Part shown: positions 38,333 through 48,524 of the stretch, piece by piece
Position numbering within the stretch: the first letter of the stretch is position 1
Layout of the letters: each line of letters begins with the position of its first letter
Source: PALSA-894 sp963757565
Lineage (GTDB): Bacteria > Pseudomonadota > Alphaproteobacteria > Rhizobiales > Xanthobacteraceae
DNA length: 64,000 nucleotides
Assembly (NCBI GenBank): GCA_963757565.1
Contig: CAVWSB010000002.1
Span: 304,176 to 368,175, forward strand
Direction of reading: 5' to 3'
The notes under the pieces: model-generated
Databases searched by the model: none
What the model saw: only the letters and a program-made list of their open reading frames with translations
Told to the model about the DNA's origin: nothing
Position numbers and translations under genes: made by a program

Positions 38333-40275
38333 TTAGTAGACTCCATAAGGCCGCCCAGTTGGCGGCCTTATGTCAGGCGCGATCCGTATCGCGTGCCGGG
38401 CCGCATCGCCCAACGTGCGGATGCGCAGTGTGCCGACCCGGCCGCGAACCGGAACGTCGATCGGTTCGGCAGCGGCGACCAAAGCGCGGTCGCTTGCAGA
38501 TATCACGGTCCACAAATCTTCGGTCACGATCACGGTGGATACCTGTTGCTTGGCGATCTCCAGCAACCGGCTCGTCACATTCACGGTATCGCCGGTCGCG
38601 GTCACATGTTGATGGTTGGCGCTGCCGAGGCGCGATAGCATGACCGGGCCGAAATGCCCGCCAATGCGAACTCCGAGCCGGTCGCGCGCTGCGGGCGGCA
38701 AGGCCGCCAACCAGTCCGTCACCGTCTTTCGCATCTGCACGATGGTGCGAAGCGCGCGTGCGCCATCGTCCGGTGTTTGAACCGGCAACCCGAACACGAT
38801 CATGGCGCCGTCTCCGGCAAAGCCGGTGACATAGCCGCCATGAGCCACGGCATCGCGTTCAATGCGGCGCCTGAAAATCGGCAAGCAATGCGTGCGACCA
38901 TTGCGGGCCGAGTGTTTCCGCCACGCCCGTGAAGCCGGACAGATCCAGGAAGACGACTGCACACGCCTGCTGGACGGGCGTCGCGAGGTAGTTCGGATTG
39001 GCCAGGATGTGTCGCACCATGAGGGGCGACTGGAATTTCGCCAGCGACTGGTTCTCGCCGGTCAACCGGTGCACCGCGCTGCGGTCCAAAACCAGGCGCG
39101 CAATTCCGTAGGCCGTGACGGTCGGGACGACTGCGGCGAGCGGGATCGCGATGTTGAGCCAGAGCCCGTTCAGGAATGCGACGTATACCGCCGCACCCCA
39201 CGCGATGAGGACGAGTGCTGCGAGCGCCAGTCCCAGCATCGTTCTGCGCAGCGCGAGCAGTAACAACAGAATGCCCGGAAGCAGGGCCGCGGATGATGCA
39301 TCGAACCGGCGTGTGAGAGATGTTCGCGCCAGGCCATCGCCCGCAAGAAGGTTGCTGATGGCGGTCGCGAAGACCTCGACACCTGGGACGACGCGATCAA
39401 ACGGTGTGGCGAAGCTATCGCCGGTTCCGAGCGCGGTCGCACCGAGGACAACGATTTGCCCACGGACGGCATCGGGATCGAGATCCTGATGCAGGAGTTT
39501 CGCGACACTAAATTGCGGGAACGACCCGCGCGGGCCGTAGTAGCGAAGCGGAAGATGGTTGCCGAGATCAAGCGGGACGCTGCGTGCCGCGAGCCTGACC
39601 GCATCACGCAGGAAAACCGGTTCGGTGTTGAGTGCGGCTGATGCCGCCGCGAGGGCGAAAGACGGCACGAGCCGGTCGCCGAGCCGAAAGATCAGCGGGA
39701 CAAAACGCGGCTCGCCCGCCCTGTCGGTCGACAGATTGACGAGGCCAGTTTTGGCGGCGTCACGGATCGGGGCGATTGGCCAAAGAACACGGGACGGCGC
39801 GGGGGCGTCGTCCAGGTTTCCGCGTGCGGCCGCAGCGATTTCCCGGCGTCTCCGGCTCAAATGTCGCGACCGCGCCAACCACCGATGGGATCGTGCGCAG
39901 CGCGTCGGCAAGGGAAGCATCCGCATCGGGCCGGGTCGGATCGAGAAAGAGCATATCGATCGCGATCGCCTGCGGTTTACGCGCGGCCAGCGCAGCGACA
40001 AGCCGGGCGAGCACGTCGCGCGGCAGCGGGAAGCCGCCGAGTTCGCGGACGGCCTCATCGTCGACGGCGGCGATGACGACGCCGCGCGGCGGCGGCCGGG
40101 CGCCGGCCAGAAGAAACCGCCAGTCGAGGGTCAGGTATTCGACGCGGTCGAGCCCGAGATCGATGCCGGCGATGTGGCGCGCACCGAGAAATCCACCCCA
40201 CAGGGTGCCGGCGAGGATCAACGCGGCTGCAAGCAGCCCTTCGCGCGATAACGAGTGCCGCGATGGCCACGTCAT
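38333..40275 (-). CDS. CHASE2-adenylate/guanylate cyclase (two frameshifts)
   Basis: Membrane receptor cyclase. An N-terminal helix (about 12-31) leads into an extracytoplasmic CHASE2 sensor domain (VIAAVDDEAVRELGGFP, AIAIDMLFLDPTRPDA, later RYYGPRGSFPQFSVAKLL), then three membrane helices and a class III cyclase domain. The cyclase has both metal-binding aspartates (VVFLDLSGFTGVAE and GFAGDGAMIVFGLP) and the GDTVNVTSRL substrate/transition-state motif, so it should be active. Frameshifts lie near 39840 and 38875; dropping one base at each gives 646 residues. Its ATG overlaps the stop of the FecR-domain gene upstream, so the two are translationally coupled. Confidence 0.88.
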
Positions 40276-40830
40276 TGGCCCAGTCGCGCGAGCAATGCGT
40301 CAATGCGCGCCTGGCTCCAGCGCTTGACCACGATCGGGCCGGGCTTTGCGGTCACGTCCGCGCCCTCGCCTGGGTGAAGCAATGCGCCGCGTCCGCGCCC
40401 GCGCGACGTGCGAGACCTCGACCGCGCCTCCAATCACCAGCGTTGCGGTGCGGTCGGGCAGCACATCCACCGCCCATTTGGTCCCGCGAACGGCAGCGAT
40501 GGCGTGCGGCGTGAGAATTTGAAAATTCTTGCGGCGGTCGCTCGGGGTGAACTCGATCAGCAGCGCGCCGGACTCGATCCGCGCTGCCGTCGGCGGCTCC
40601 TGACCGACTTGGCCCTCGATGCGATATTTGGTGTTCGCTGCGGCGTGGATGGTCAGGCGATCGCCGCAGCGCAGGATTTCTTCGTCCGGATGTCGGTCGT
40701 CGGGGACCAAGTCGCAACCGGCCGGCTGGGCGAGACCCGGCAAGGGCGCGCCGAGCCACAAGAGAGCGAGCGTCACCAACAAGAGCAACGGACGCGATCT
40801 TGCGGCGTTCGCACGACTTGCCTTCATCAT
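40272..40830 (-). CDS. Secreted FecR-domain protein (one frameshift near 40397)
   Basis: Signal peptide (LLLLVTLALLWLGAPLPGLA) followed by a FecR domain with the hallmark ILTPHAIAAVRGTKWAVDV and TATLVIGGAVEVS. The last third continues after a frame change as LLHPGEGADVTAKPGPIVV and ends RIDALLARLGQ. Corrected length is 185 residues (start 40830; a second ATG at 40827). The TGA stop overlaps the ATG of the CHASE2 cyclase by four bases. The pairing suggests a periplasmic partner or ligand-presenting protein for the CHASE2 sensor; that role is inferred. Confidence 0.85.
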
Positions 40831-41078
40831 CGCAAGGGTCCTGCGCGGCTCGCGGGCAGTTGAACGAAGCTACAGCGCTTACACTCTATCCCGCCCATTC
40901 ATGTGAGCAACTGCGCTCTTTTCGGAAAAAGGCTCCGGCGGCAGCCGGATTGTGCACGGCGAGCGCTCTCGCGACGTCGACGGGCCATCAAGACCTTAGA
41001 AGGGCTGTACGGCGGCGCGTTTCCTGCTCAGGGAAACACCTAAATTAGCGCCCGACACTTATCCGATTTGCGGCGGTC

Positions 41079-41300
41079 TCATGCAGGTGTTTGCGAGCCG
41101 CCTTCGAGTTCGCTCGCTATCGCGCGCAAGGCATGGACAATTTCGCTTGTCATTGCGCCCTGCTCGCGGATCTCGCGTACCGCCCGACACAGGATCCGAA
41201 AATGATCGGCGGAACGGTCGAGGCGTGTTTGCAAATCAAGGCTCGCCAGCTTTCGAGCCTCGAGCTTTGGCCCGAGGCTGACAATATTTTCGCTACTCAC
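41079..41300 (-). CDS. Small helical protein, unknown
   Basis: A 73-residue frame beginning at a GTG at 41300 (MSSENIVSLGPKLEARK), preceded by GGGGAT. It is rich in charged and hydrophobic residues in a helical pattern (LDLQTRLDRSADHFRILC, EIVHALRAIASELEGG), unlike random translation. No family is recognised. It lies upstream of and opposite to the flagellin gene. Confidence 0.5.
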   Translation of the reverse strand: MSSENIVSLGPKLEARKLASLDLQTRLDRSADHFRILCRAVREIREQGAMTSEIVHALRAIASELEGGSQTPA

Positions 41301-41907
41301 GGTTATCCCCGCCGCCTATCCCTCACCCAAGCGAAATTCAAGTTTGCCATAGTTTTCTAAATTGAAAAGCCTCTCGTTAATGCGGGCCCCGGATCGATGG
41401 GCCACGATCTTGATTTCGGCGCTCACCGGATTTCGGGGCGGATCTCAAGCTGCGGTCGTTTGGGCTTCGCAGCACGCGTGTCATGCGCGGCCCCGGTAAC
41501 GATTTGCTCCCAGGCATCAATAGGGTTTCGAGGAAAACTTCGGGACGTCGCAAGGCTCGACATTCAAAGGAGTTACCTCTTCGCGTCTGTTTGTCGCAGG
41601 AGGAAGGCGGCGGGCCGGGCAGCCAGCAAGCAGTACATTTTCACCGCTTGCAAGTGCGCGGCCGTGGCTGGCCATCACGTCCGGGGTTCCCATTGAGCTT
41701 CACGCCGGGAGACGGCGAGCTTGGACTGTATCAGTTCGTGAGCCCGGATGGGAAATGGCGTCACGTACCGAATACTACCTACGGAAATCGTGCGGTTTCC
41801 AATCAAAGTGTACGAGGAGTTCCAAAACTCAAGAAAATTTTAGGGATTTGTCGGCATCGTGCGCTCAGCCGAAAGAAGATCGGTGCTAACAACTTGAAGG
41901 TGACAGT
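41301..41907. other. Upstream region of flagellin gene, no supported gene
   Basis: About 600 bases before the flagellin ATG. Open frames here have no recognisable protein. The last 60 bases are AT-rich and end in AAGGTGACAGT, the flagellin ribosome binding site. No clear sigma-28 or sigma-54 promoter could be picked out. Confidence 0.35.
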
Positions 41908-43934
41908 ATGTCTGATATCGTTCTTTCGGCGTCGGTGCGCCAGAATTTGTTGTCGTTGCAATCGACGGCCGACCTGCTCGCGACTACCCAGAACCGCCTT
42001 GCCACCGGCAAGAAGGTGAATACCGCGCTCGACAACCCGACCAACTTCTTCACGGCGCAGTCGCTCGATAACCGCGCCAGTGACATCAACAATCTCCTCG
42101 ACGGCGTCGGCAACGGCGTGCAGGTCCTGCAGGCCGCCAACACCGGCATCACCTCGCTGCAGAAGCTGGTCGATACCGCGAAGTCGATCGCCAACCAGGC
42201 GCTTCAGGCAGCCGTTGGTTATTCGACGAAATCCTCGGTTACGACCACCGCGATCACCGGCGCGACCGCCGACGACCTGCGCGGCACCGCCGGCTCTGCG
42301 ACCGATGCGACGTTCACCGTCGCGAGCGCGGTCAACGGCGTCGGCCAGGCGGTCTTCACGAACACCGCCCGTGCGGCGGGTACGCAGTTGTCGATCGGCA
42401 CCAGCGGCGCGTCAACGCGAGCGACCGGTTCGCTGATCAGCGCGCTGACCGACGGCAACAACTTCGACTGCCCCGATCAACGGCGACAACATCGTCGTCA
42501 ATGGCGTGACCCTCACGTTCGTCACGTCTGGCGCCTATACCAGCGTCGACAGTACGCACTCCACGATCGGTATCGACCAGACGCTCGGCTCCTTGGCCAC
42601 GGCGATCGACTCGATCAGCGGCAACACGACGAACGCGTCGAATGCCACCGGTGGCAAGCTGAACCTCAATACCGGTTTGGCTGCGAACCTTGTGCTCGCG
42701 GCAGGCACCAGCTCGGGTACTCTGGCCGCCATCGGCTTGGCTGCCGGCACCACGGCCCGCGGCGGCGGCGCTGCGACCACCCCGCAACTCGCCAGCACGA
42801 CCAAGTTGTCCGGCTCGGCGACCCCGGGTGGCAACACGGTTCTCTCGGCCGCGTTTGCCGCAGCCGACACGATCACGGTTGACGGTCAGACGCTGACTTT
42901 CGTGGCTTCGGGCGCCAGCGGCGCGAACCAGATCAACATCACCGACGACGTCTCGGCCTTGCTTGGCAAGATCGATGGCCTGAGCGGTGGGTCTGGCTCG
43001 TCCATCACCGCCGGCAAGATCTCGCTCCATACCGGCACGACCGCCGACCTGTCCGTCACCAGCTCGAATGCGGCTGCGCTGGCGGCTCTGGGCCTCGGCA
43101 CCGGTGTGACGCAGGCCCGCACGGCTGGCACGACCCCGCTCAGCGGCCTCACGCTGACGATCGGCGCGACCGGCAATGGCACCGCCACCAGCATCACGTT
43201 CGGTGACGGGACCAGCGGTACGGTCAAGTCGCTCAACGACTTGAACAGCAAACTCTCCTCGAACAACCTGTTCGCGACGATCGACACGACGGGCAAGATC
43301 ACGATCACGACCACCAACGATGCGGCGTCTGCAACGATCGGCACGATCGGCGGTACTGCCGCCGGTAGCGGGCAAGGCCTTCAACGGTCTGACCGCGGCG
43401 GCGCCGGTTGCGGACGCGGCGGCTCAGCTCGTGCGCTCAAACCTGGTGTCGCAGTACAACAACATCCTCGACCAGATCACCACGACGGCGCAGGATGCTT
43501 CGTACAACGGCATCAACCTGGTGAACGGCGACCAGTTGAAGCTGACGTTCAACGAAACCGGCACCTCCACGCTGAGCATTCAGGGTGTCACGTTCAGCTC
43601 CGGAGGCCTCGGCCTTTCGAAGCTGACCGCGGGCACCGATTTCCTGGACAACGCGTCGGCCAACACAGCGATCTCGCGCCTCGACAAGGCGAGCGGCGCG
43701 CTGCGTACCGAAGCATCGGCTCTCGGTTCGAACCTCTCGATCGTGCAGATCCGTCAGGACTTCTCGAAGAACCTGATCAACGTGCTGCAGACCGGTTCGT
43801 CGAACCTCACTCTGGCCGACACGAACGAGGAAGCGGCAAACAGCCAGGCGCTGTCCACCCGCCAGTCGATCGCGGTGTCCGCGCTCGCGCTCGCCAACCA
43901 GTCGCAGCAGAGCGTGCTCCAGCTCCTGCGCTAA
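41908..43934 (+). CDS. Large flagellin (two frameshifts)
   Basis: Filament protein. The N-terminal D0/D1 region reads SASVRQNLLSLQSTADLLA and GKKVNTALDNPTNFFTAQSL; the C-terminal D1/D0 region reads SNLTLADTNEEAANSQALS and ends SQQSVLQLLR. Between lies a long Ser/Thr/Gly-rich variable part with two diverged copies of one module: DNIVVNGVTLTFVTSGA near residue 190 and DTITVDGQTLTFVASGA near 320, each followed by an IDSISG/IDGLSG stretch, a GKLNLNTG/GKISLHTG stretch and a LAAIGLAAG/LAALGLGTG stretch. Extra bases near 42469 and 43370 break the frame; corrected length is 674 residues. FlbT is encoded just downstream. Confidence 0.92.
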
Positions 43935-43960
43935 AAACTCAAGTAACGTAATGCGTACTT

Positions 43961-43986
43961 ACGGCGGGGAGGAAACTTCCCGCCGT
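43961..43986 (+). terminator. Hairpin after flagellin gene
   Basis: ACGGCGGG (43961-43968) pairs with CCCGCCGT (43979-43986) around a 10-base loop, followed by TTAAG. The T-run is weak, so termination efficiency is uncertain. Confidence 0.55.
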
Positions 43987-44084
43987 TTAAGTCTTTGGTG
44001 CCGTCCGATGCGATAGCGTGTCGTTTACGAGTTATTTACCCTTAAACGCCAATTCTCCTAATCTGATCTCTGAGGAACGCTGGG

Positions 44085-44653
44085 ATGGCCCTTCGATTCG
44101 ATCTCCGGCCGTTTGAAAAGCTGCTGATTGGCGGGGCCGTCCTCACAAACGCTGATTCAAAAGCAACGTTTATTATCGATGGCGATGTTCCGGTCTTGCG
44201 CGGCAAGGATGAGATCAACGCCGGCTCGCCGAGACGCCTGCGGAGAAGCTATATTTGTGTATTCAAAACATTTTTCTAGCGCGCAATGGGGGGCGCAAAA
44301 CGGCTGACTTCCCCTCACTCGAAGCGACGGTCAGGGCGGAGCATCCCGAGTGGGAGTCGGCGCTTGATTCCGTCAGGGCCTTCGTTGCCAATCGGGAGTA
44401 CTACAAGGCGCTGAGAACGCTGAAACCCCTTCTTGACGCCAATCTGTTCTCATCGAAACGCGAGCCAGGGCTCGAGCTACCGGCCACGCAGCGATTGACC
44501 GGCTCCATCGTTGGCCTAGTGCGAACCGCAGGAAAAGCCACCAGCGGCGCGCCCGCCTCCCGATCGGGGACGGCCTATGCGAACCCGAACAGGCGCAGCG
44601 CCAATTTGTCGGAACTGTTCGAGATCGAGAGCGATGTGGCCGCCAGTTGCTGA
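44085..44653 (+). CDS. flbT: Flagellin regulator FlbT (one frameshift near 44232)
   Basis: FlbT binds flagellin mRNA and controls its stability and translation in alphaproteobacteria. The start MALRFDLRPFEKLLIGGAVL and FIIDGDVPVLRGKDEI are typical. After one missing base near 44232 the reading continues PAEKLYLCIQNIFLA, then VRAFVANREYYKALRTLKPL, the conserved C-terminal helices. The open frame then runs about 45 residues further than FlbT normally does and overlaps the end of the opposite-strand flagellin gene by 79 bases, so a stop may have been lost through another indel. The position right after a flagellin gene agrees with the function. Confidence 0.8.
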
Positions 44654-45744
44654 CGCGTTTGGAGCGCGAGCAGGAGCGCGCTATCGGCGCCAGTATCGGC
44701 ATTCACCAGATCATCAGCGCCCGCCTGCAGGGTTGTGGCCATCGACTTGTTGAAGGTCATACGTGCGTCGATGATGGCCTGACTGTTGCCAAACGTCGCG
44801 GTTTGCGCTTGCAGCGAGGTGAGCGCGTTGGTGATATTGGTCTGGGCGGTTGTGATATCGCTATCCAGCTGAAAGTTATTGGTCGAGGCGGCCACGCCCA
44901 AGCTCGACGAGGTGACGTTCACCCCAGACAGCGTGATCGAAGACGAGCCTGTCTCATTCAGCGCCACTGTCCTTGATCCGCCGGTTAGCAAATTGACACC
45001 ATTGTAGCTCGCGTCATTGACTGCCGCATCGATTTGCGTGCGGATAGCGTCGAACTGAGAAGCGTAGCTCGTGCGTACCGAATTGGCGACGAAAGTCGTG
45101 GTGCCTGCGGTCAGTCCGGTCACGCCGTTCAGCGTGTCCAGCGCCGCCAAGAACGCCGCCGATGGTGATGTTGTTCGTTCCGGTGGCGGCGAAGGTTAGC
45201 TGGCCGCTGCTGTTGAGGCTGGCGGTGACTTTGAGATTGGCCGTCCCGTTGATCGCGTTCAGAAACGTCTGGACGGTGTCATTGTTCGCAGCCGTATAGG
45301 TGCCGGTCGTTGTGCCATCGCTCACGGTAATCGTGTCGCCGGCTTTTAGTTTCGTCGCGCTGCCGCTGCGTGGAGGCGATGATGGAGGCGGTCGTCAACG
45401 CGCTTGCATTCGTTCCGGTCACCTTCGCCAGGCTGCTCGCGGTTTGCAAGCGCGGAGTTCGCCAGGCTCTGCGCCGTGCTCAGCAGCGAGGTGATCGCCT
45501 GCACGCCGTTGTTCGCCGCATCGATCAGGCTCTTCACACCCGACACATTGTCGGCCAGCTGATTGAGACTGGCGGCACGCGTGTTGAGCGCCGACGACGT
45601 GAAGTAAGCGGCGGGATCATCAAACGCGTTGTTCACGCGCTTGCCCGTCGAGAGGCGAGTCTGCGCGTCATCGATCTGATTGGATATCATCTGAAATGCC
45701 GCGAGGTTCTGACGCGCCTGCGACGAGATTGTCACCCCAGTCAT
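44575..45744 (-). CDS. Second flagellin (three frameshifts)
   Basis: A shorter flagellin. N-terminus MTGVTISSQARQNLAAFQMI and GKRVNNAFDDPAAYFTSSAL; the middle is KLKAGDTITVSDGTTTGTY and LKVTASLNSSGQLTFAATG; the C-terminus is SALLLALQTRQQLAATSLS and SSDKLALRLFGFA. Frame changes fall near 45440, 45367 and 45155; dropping one base at each gives 388 residues. It shares the TITV.DG and LTFAATG-type module of the larger flagellin. It faces flbT tail to tail. Two flagellins of very different size imply a filament of mixed composition or two filament types. Confidence 0.88.
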
Positions 45745-46026
45745 TCTCTGCCCCTGTTCTGGTGGCCGGCGCTTTTTTGTCGCCTGACCACGTGCTTCCC
45801 CGATGCGGCGAAACTGTCACAGAGAATTTTCAAAGCCGTGGGAATATTTCCTCGTGTTTAATTCAAAGGCATGCGTTCGTTGCAGGGTTTGATTAGGCCT
45901 GCGCGCCACGGAACGTGTCGACTAGTGGGTGAGGACGTCGTCGTTAAGGAATTTTTCACCTTGTTTCCACTACGCTGCGGTCGCGTTAACAACTCGGCAA
46001 GAGTTGTCCGACCCTGGAGCGTTCAG

Positions 46027-46467
46027 ATGCGAAACGGAACCGAACCGGCAGCCGCCATCATGCCCTCCGCGTCCATGGACTCCACGCTCGAACTGGTGCA
46101 GCGGGCAGCCGCAATTGTGCACAGTGTCAAGGCCGAAGCGCAGCAAACCGTGGCGCGTGCGACCGATATCGCGGGGCGGGCGACCGAACTTTTAGAGGCG
46201 TCTGAAAAGCGGATCAAAGTGCTGCAGGCTGCGCACAGCGCCGCAGAACTGAATTTGCGCGAGGCGCAGGCGCGCTTCGCGGACCTTGAGAAGAGCGCAG
46301 GCCAATCGATTGCGCTTCTGCGCGGAGCGCTCGCTGAAGCCGAACAGCGCGCGCAGAGTGCGGAAGCGAAAATTGAAGAGACAATTCGATCGATCCAAAA
46401 CGCAATCCGCAAAGAGCTGCTTGGGAATGGCTCGCTGTCCCAGACCCCATTGGCCGTTGCCGCTTGA
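46027..46467 (+). CDS. Coiled-coil protein, unknown
   Basis: A 146-residue protein starting MRNGTEPAAAIMPSASMDST at 46027, after GGAG at eight bases. Residues 25-135 are almost continuous heptads (ATELLEASEKRIKVLQAAH, LREAQARFADLEKSAGQSI, AEQRAQSAEAKIEETIRSIQ), predicting a long coiled coil. There is no signal peptide or membrane helix. No family is recognised; it lies divergent from the second flagellin gene. Confidence 0.7.
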   Translation: MRNGTEPAAAIMPSASMDSTLELVQRAAAIVHSVKAEAQQTVARATDIAGRATELLEASEKRIKVLQAAHSAAELNLREAQARFADLEKSAGQSIALLRGALAEAEQRAQSAEAKIEETIRSIQNAIRKELLGNGSLSQTPLAVAA

Positions 46468-46523
46468 ACGCCAGTCGTCGACGAGGGGCCTTCTGTCGGA
46501 CGTCTAGGCGTGGGTGAGATCCG

Positions 46524-46552
46524 CAAAAAAGAAACCCGGCGCATGCCGGGTT
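46524..46552 (-). terminator. Hairpin terminator oriented to the minus strand
   Basis: Perfect AACCCGGC (46533-46540) / GCCGGGTT (46545-46552) stem with a 4-base loop, followed on the minus strand by TTCTTTTTTG. It may serve the coiled-coil gene in reverse, but there is no minus-strand gene between 46553 and 46728 to explain the T-run side. Confidence 0.7.
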
Positions 46553-46728
46553 GAGTTCACCGCGCGTGTGGCGGACGCGGCGGGCGTCTCTACGCCAGAA
46601 CCCCTAAGGCCTCGTAAAGCCGCATCGTTGAAACCTGTGCACCACAGAGTGCGCCGTCGCCATTGATTAGCAGGAAGCCATGGGTTCAAGTAATGCACCG
46701 GTTGGCTGAGTCGCATATGAGATAGCGG

Positions 46729-47193
46729 GTGGGCCCAAGACTTCGCGAGATTGCGTGTGCGCTGATCCTCGATACGAAGGGCCGCGCTTTGCTTCAGCGC
46801 CGCGACGACATCCCCGGGATCATTCAACCGGGCAAGCTCGGTTTGTTCGGCGGGCACCGTGAGGGCGATGAAACGTTCCTGCAATGCGCGATGCGGGAGC
46901 TCAAGGAAGAAATCGGCCAGTCGTTGGGCCCAGAGCGTTTTGAACGACTGGCCGGCTTTGAGGGCGAGGATCCCGAGACCGGGGAGGGCATGCTTCGCGC
47001 GGAATACTTTATTGTACGCGGCGTGCCGGCAGAGGATCTGGTGGTTACCGAAGGCGAGTTGTTCGTCGCCAGCCTTGATCAGCTTGCGGCATTGCCGGAT
47101 CTCACCCCAATCGCGCAGTTTGTCATCAACCGTTTTCTGGGCTGCGGATACCGAGGCTCCTCAATCGTGGGAGCGGCGACATCTACGGATTAG
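46729..47193 (+). CDS. Nudix hydrolase
   Basis: A 154-residue Nudix enzyme hydrolysing a nucleoside diphosphate linked to another group. The Nudix box is complete: GHREGDE, seven residues, then RELKEEIG. The start is a GTG at 46729 (an upstream ATG is stopped at once by TAG). The substrate is unknown. A truncated relative of its last ~60 codons lies at 52557-52743. Its end overlaps the convergent PilZ-like gene by 11 bases. Confidence 0.88.
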   Translation: MGPRLREIACALILDTKGRALLQRRDDIPGIIQPGKLGLFGGHREGDETFLQCAMRELKEEIGQSLGPERFERLAGFEGEDPETGEGMLRAEYFIVRGVPAEDLVVTEGELFVASLDQLAALPDLTPIAQFVINRFLGCGYRGSSIVGAATSTD

Positions 47194-47470
47194 GTGGCCG
47201 AGCCTGGGCTTCCCGAGAATTTGAGAATCGAATCCCCGCCAATCCTTCGAGCTGCCAGATCTTGGTGCAGAGATGCTTCTCGCCGGCGTCATAGCTGAGA
47301 CCGAGCAGGAAAAATCTTGGGACCGCATAGTCCTCAGGGAGCTGAAGTTTGGCGCCACTCGCCGAGACATCTCTGACGACGCATAGCGAAAGAGGGGAGC
47401 CCTCGAGGTTGTAGATTACCCCGTCGATTGCGGAGGCAACGCGGTTGCTCTGTCGCAGGTTGGGCTTCAT
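47183..47470 (-). CDS. PilZ-like domain protein
   Basis: A 95-residue protein. It has the two short motifs that bind cyclic di-GMP in PilZ domains: RQSNR (RxxxR, residues 6-10) and DVSASG (DxSxxG), at a spacing typical of short PilZ proteins. The rest (FFLLGLSYDAGEKHLCTKIW) forms the beta-barrel-like part. It is probably a cyclic di-GMP receptor controlling motility or exopolysaccharide, fitting its place near flagellin genes. Confidence 0.78.
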   Translation of the reverse strand: MKPNLRQSNRVASAIDGVIYNLEGSPLSLCVVRDVSASGAKLQLPEDYAVPRFFLLGLSYDAGEKHLCTKIWQLEGLAGIRFSNSREAQARPPNP

Positions 47471-47763
47471 TCCGCGATTTTACACCCAGCGGTCTATGGG
47501 CGACTTAACAGATGAAGTTTCCGGTCTCGTGACAATGAAACTTGCCGCTCATATGGTTAACGTCTGTTTTAGGTAGCCGGCAAGGCAACTTCTTCCACTA
47601 CGCGGCGTGCGAGGCGTGCAAGACGGGCCCGATCGGCACCGAACGCCGCGAATTCGGGCGCGCCGTCTCGACGAGTGGAACTTTTCAAATCCTTCGCTTG
47701 TTGTGGGAGGAAGACAGGCTTTAAATCCTGAACAAACGTTCACCAGCAGAGGAGAGTTAAACA

Positions 47764-47970
47764 ATGCGCTCGATGACATCCCTTGCGGCGGCTCTCGCAC
47801 TCACTATGGCCCTCGTCGGCACGACGACAGCGTCAGCAGCGCCCGGCGATACTTACAAGGCGAAGAAAGACGCATGCCAAGAGCGTGCGAAAACCATGGA
47901 TTTCGGCATCCATCTGATCAAGAAAAACCGCTGGGTGAAGGACTGCATCGCTGGCAAACACCCAGCTTAA
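47764..47970 (+). CDS. Small secreted protein, unknown
   Basis: A 68-residue protein with a signal peptide (MRSMTSLAAALALTMALVG, cleaved after ASA). The mature 40 residues contain two cysteines (KKDACQERAK and VKDCIAGKH), which probably form a disulfide. The start follows AGGAGAG. A strong hairpin comes directly after the stop. The pattern recalls PsiF-like periplasmic peptides but is not a clear match. Confidence 0.72.
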   Translation: MRSMTSLAAALALTMALVGTTTASAAPGDTYKAKKDACQERAKTMDFGIHLIKKNRWVKDCIAGKHPA

Positions 47971-47976
47971 TCTAAA

Positions 47977-48007
47977 AGGTGCTGGGCGGTCTCGTCGCCC
48001 AGCACCT
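47977..48007 (+). terminator. Strong 12-base-pair hairpin after small secreted protein gene
   Basis: AGGTGCTGGGCG (47977-47988) / CGCCCAGCACCT (47996-48007), perfect, with a 7-base loop. There is no T-run, so it may act as a transcript-stabilising or Rho-linked end. Confidence 0.6.
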
Positions 48008-48524
48008 GTCGCGCTCGGGCTTCTTCTCAATCGTTGAAACTCAAGGGGACGAATGCCGCGCCTCCGCTGGGGTGGCGTGGGCGGGTTAGGTTACGCGCTG
48101 CGTCCCCTGCTAGTGCTCGGGCAATGCCTGCGTTTGCCGGGATGGGTCTGTGCGCCTCCCGCATCGCTATTAATGCGGCGAACCGCCGGGGTCTTGTCCC
48201 AAAGAGCGAGCGCCGCCGCAAATGCGGGCGCATCATGGGTTCGACGACGTATGGATGCTGCCAGCAGATCCAGGTGAACTCCGAACTCGCCGACCCGACG
48301 AAGAGGACGGGCTGATCGGGATGTTGGCGCGGCCTTTTCTTTTTCCCACCGAGGGTGGCAGCCGGTGATGAGCGACAAGGATACGCGCGGCGGCCGTTAC
48401 GTTTGCCTCGCAAACTATACATTGTGCAAGCGGCCGACCGGATTTCTAGGCAACTCCGAGCCTTGCCCCGCTCGTTGAGAGCGCTCATCATGTTGGTGCT
48501 CTTATCAAACATCGGAGTATTTTT
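48008..48524. other. Intergenic stretch, possible fragments only
   Basis: About 500 bases with no supported intact gene. A plus-strand stretch near 48235-48290 reads HHGFDDVWMLPADPGELRT, reminiscent of the end of a response-regulator receiver domain, but the flanking frames do not extend it convincingly. Confidence 0.3.

Noticed and set aside
48235..48320. Fragment resembling the end of a response-regulator receiver domain
   Set aside because: Only about 20 residues look similar, the essential aspartate region is absent and neighbouring frames do not join it; too weak to annotate.
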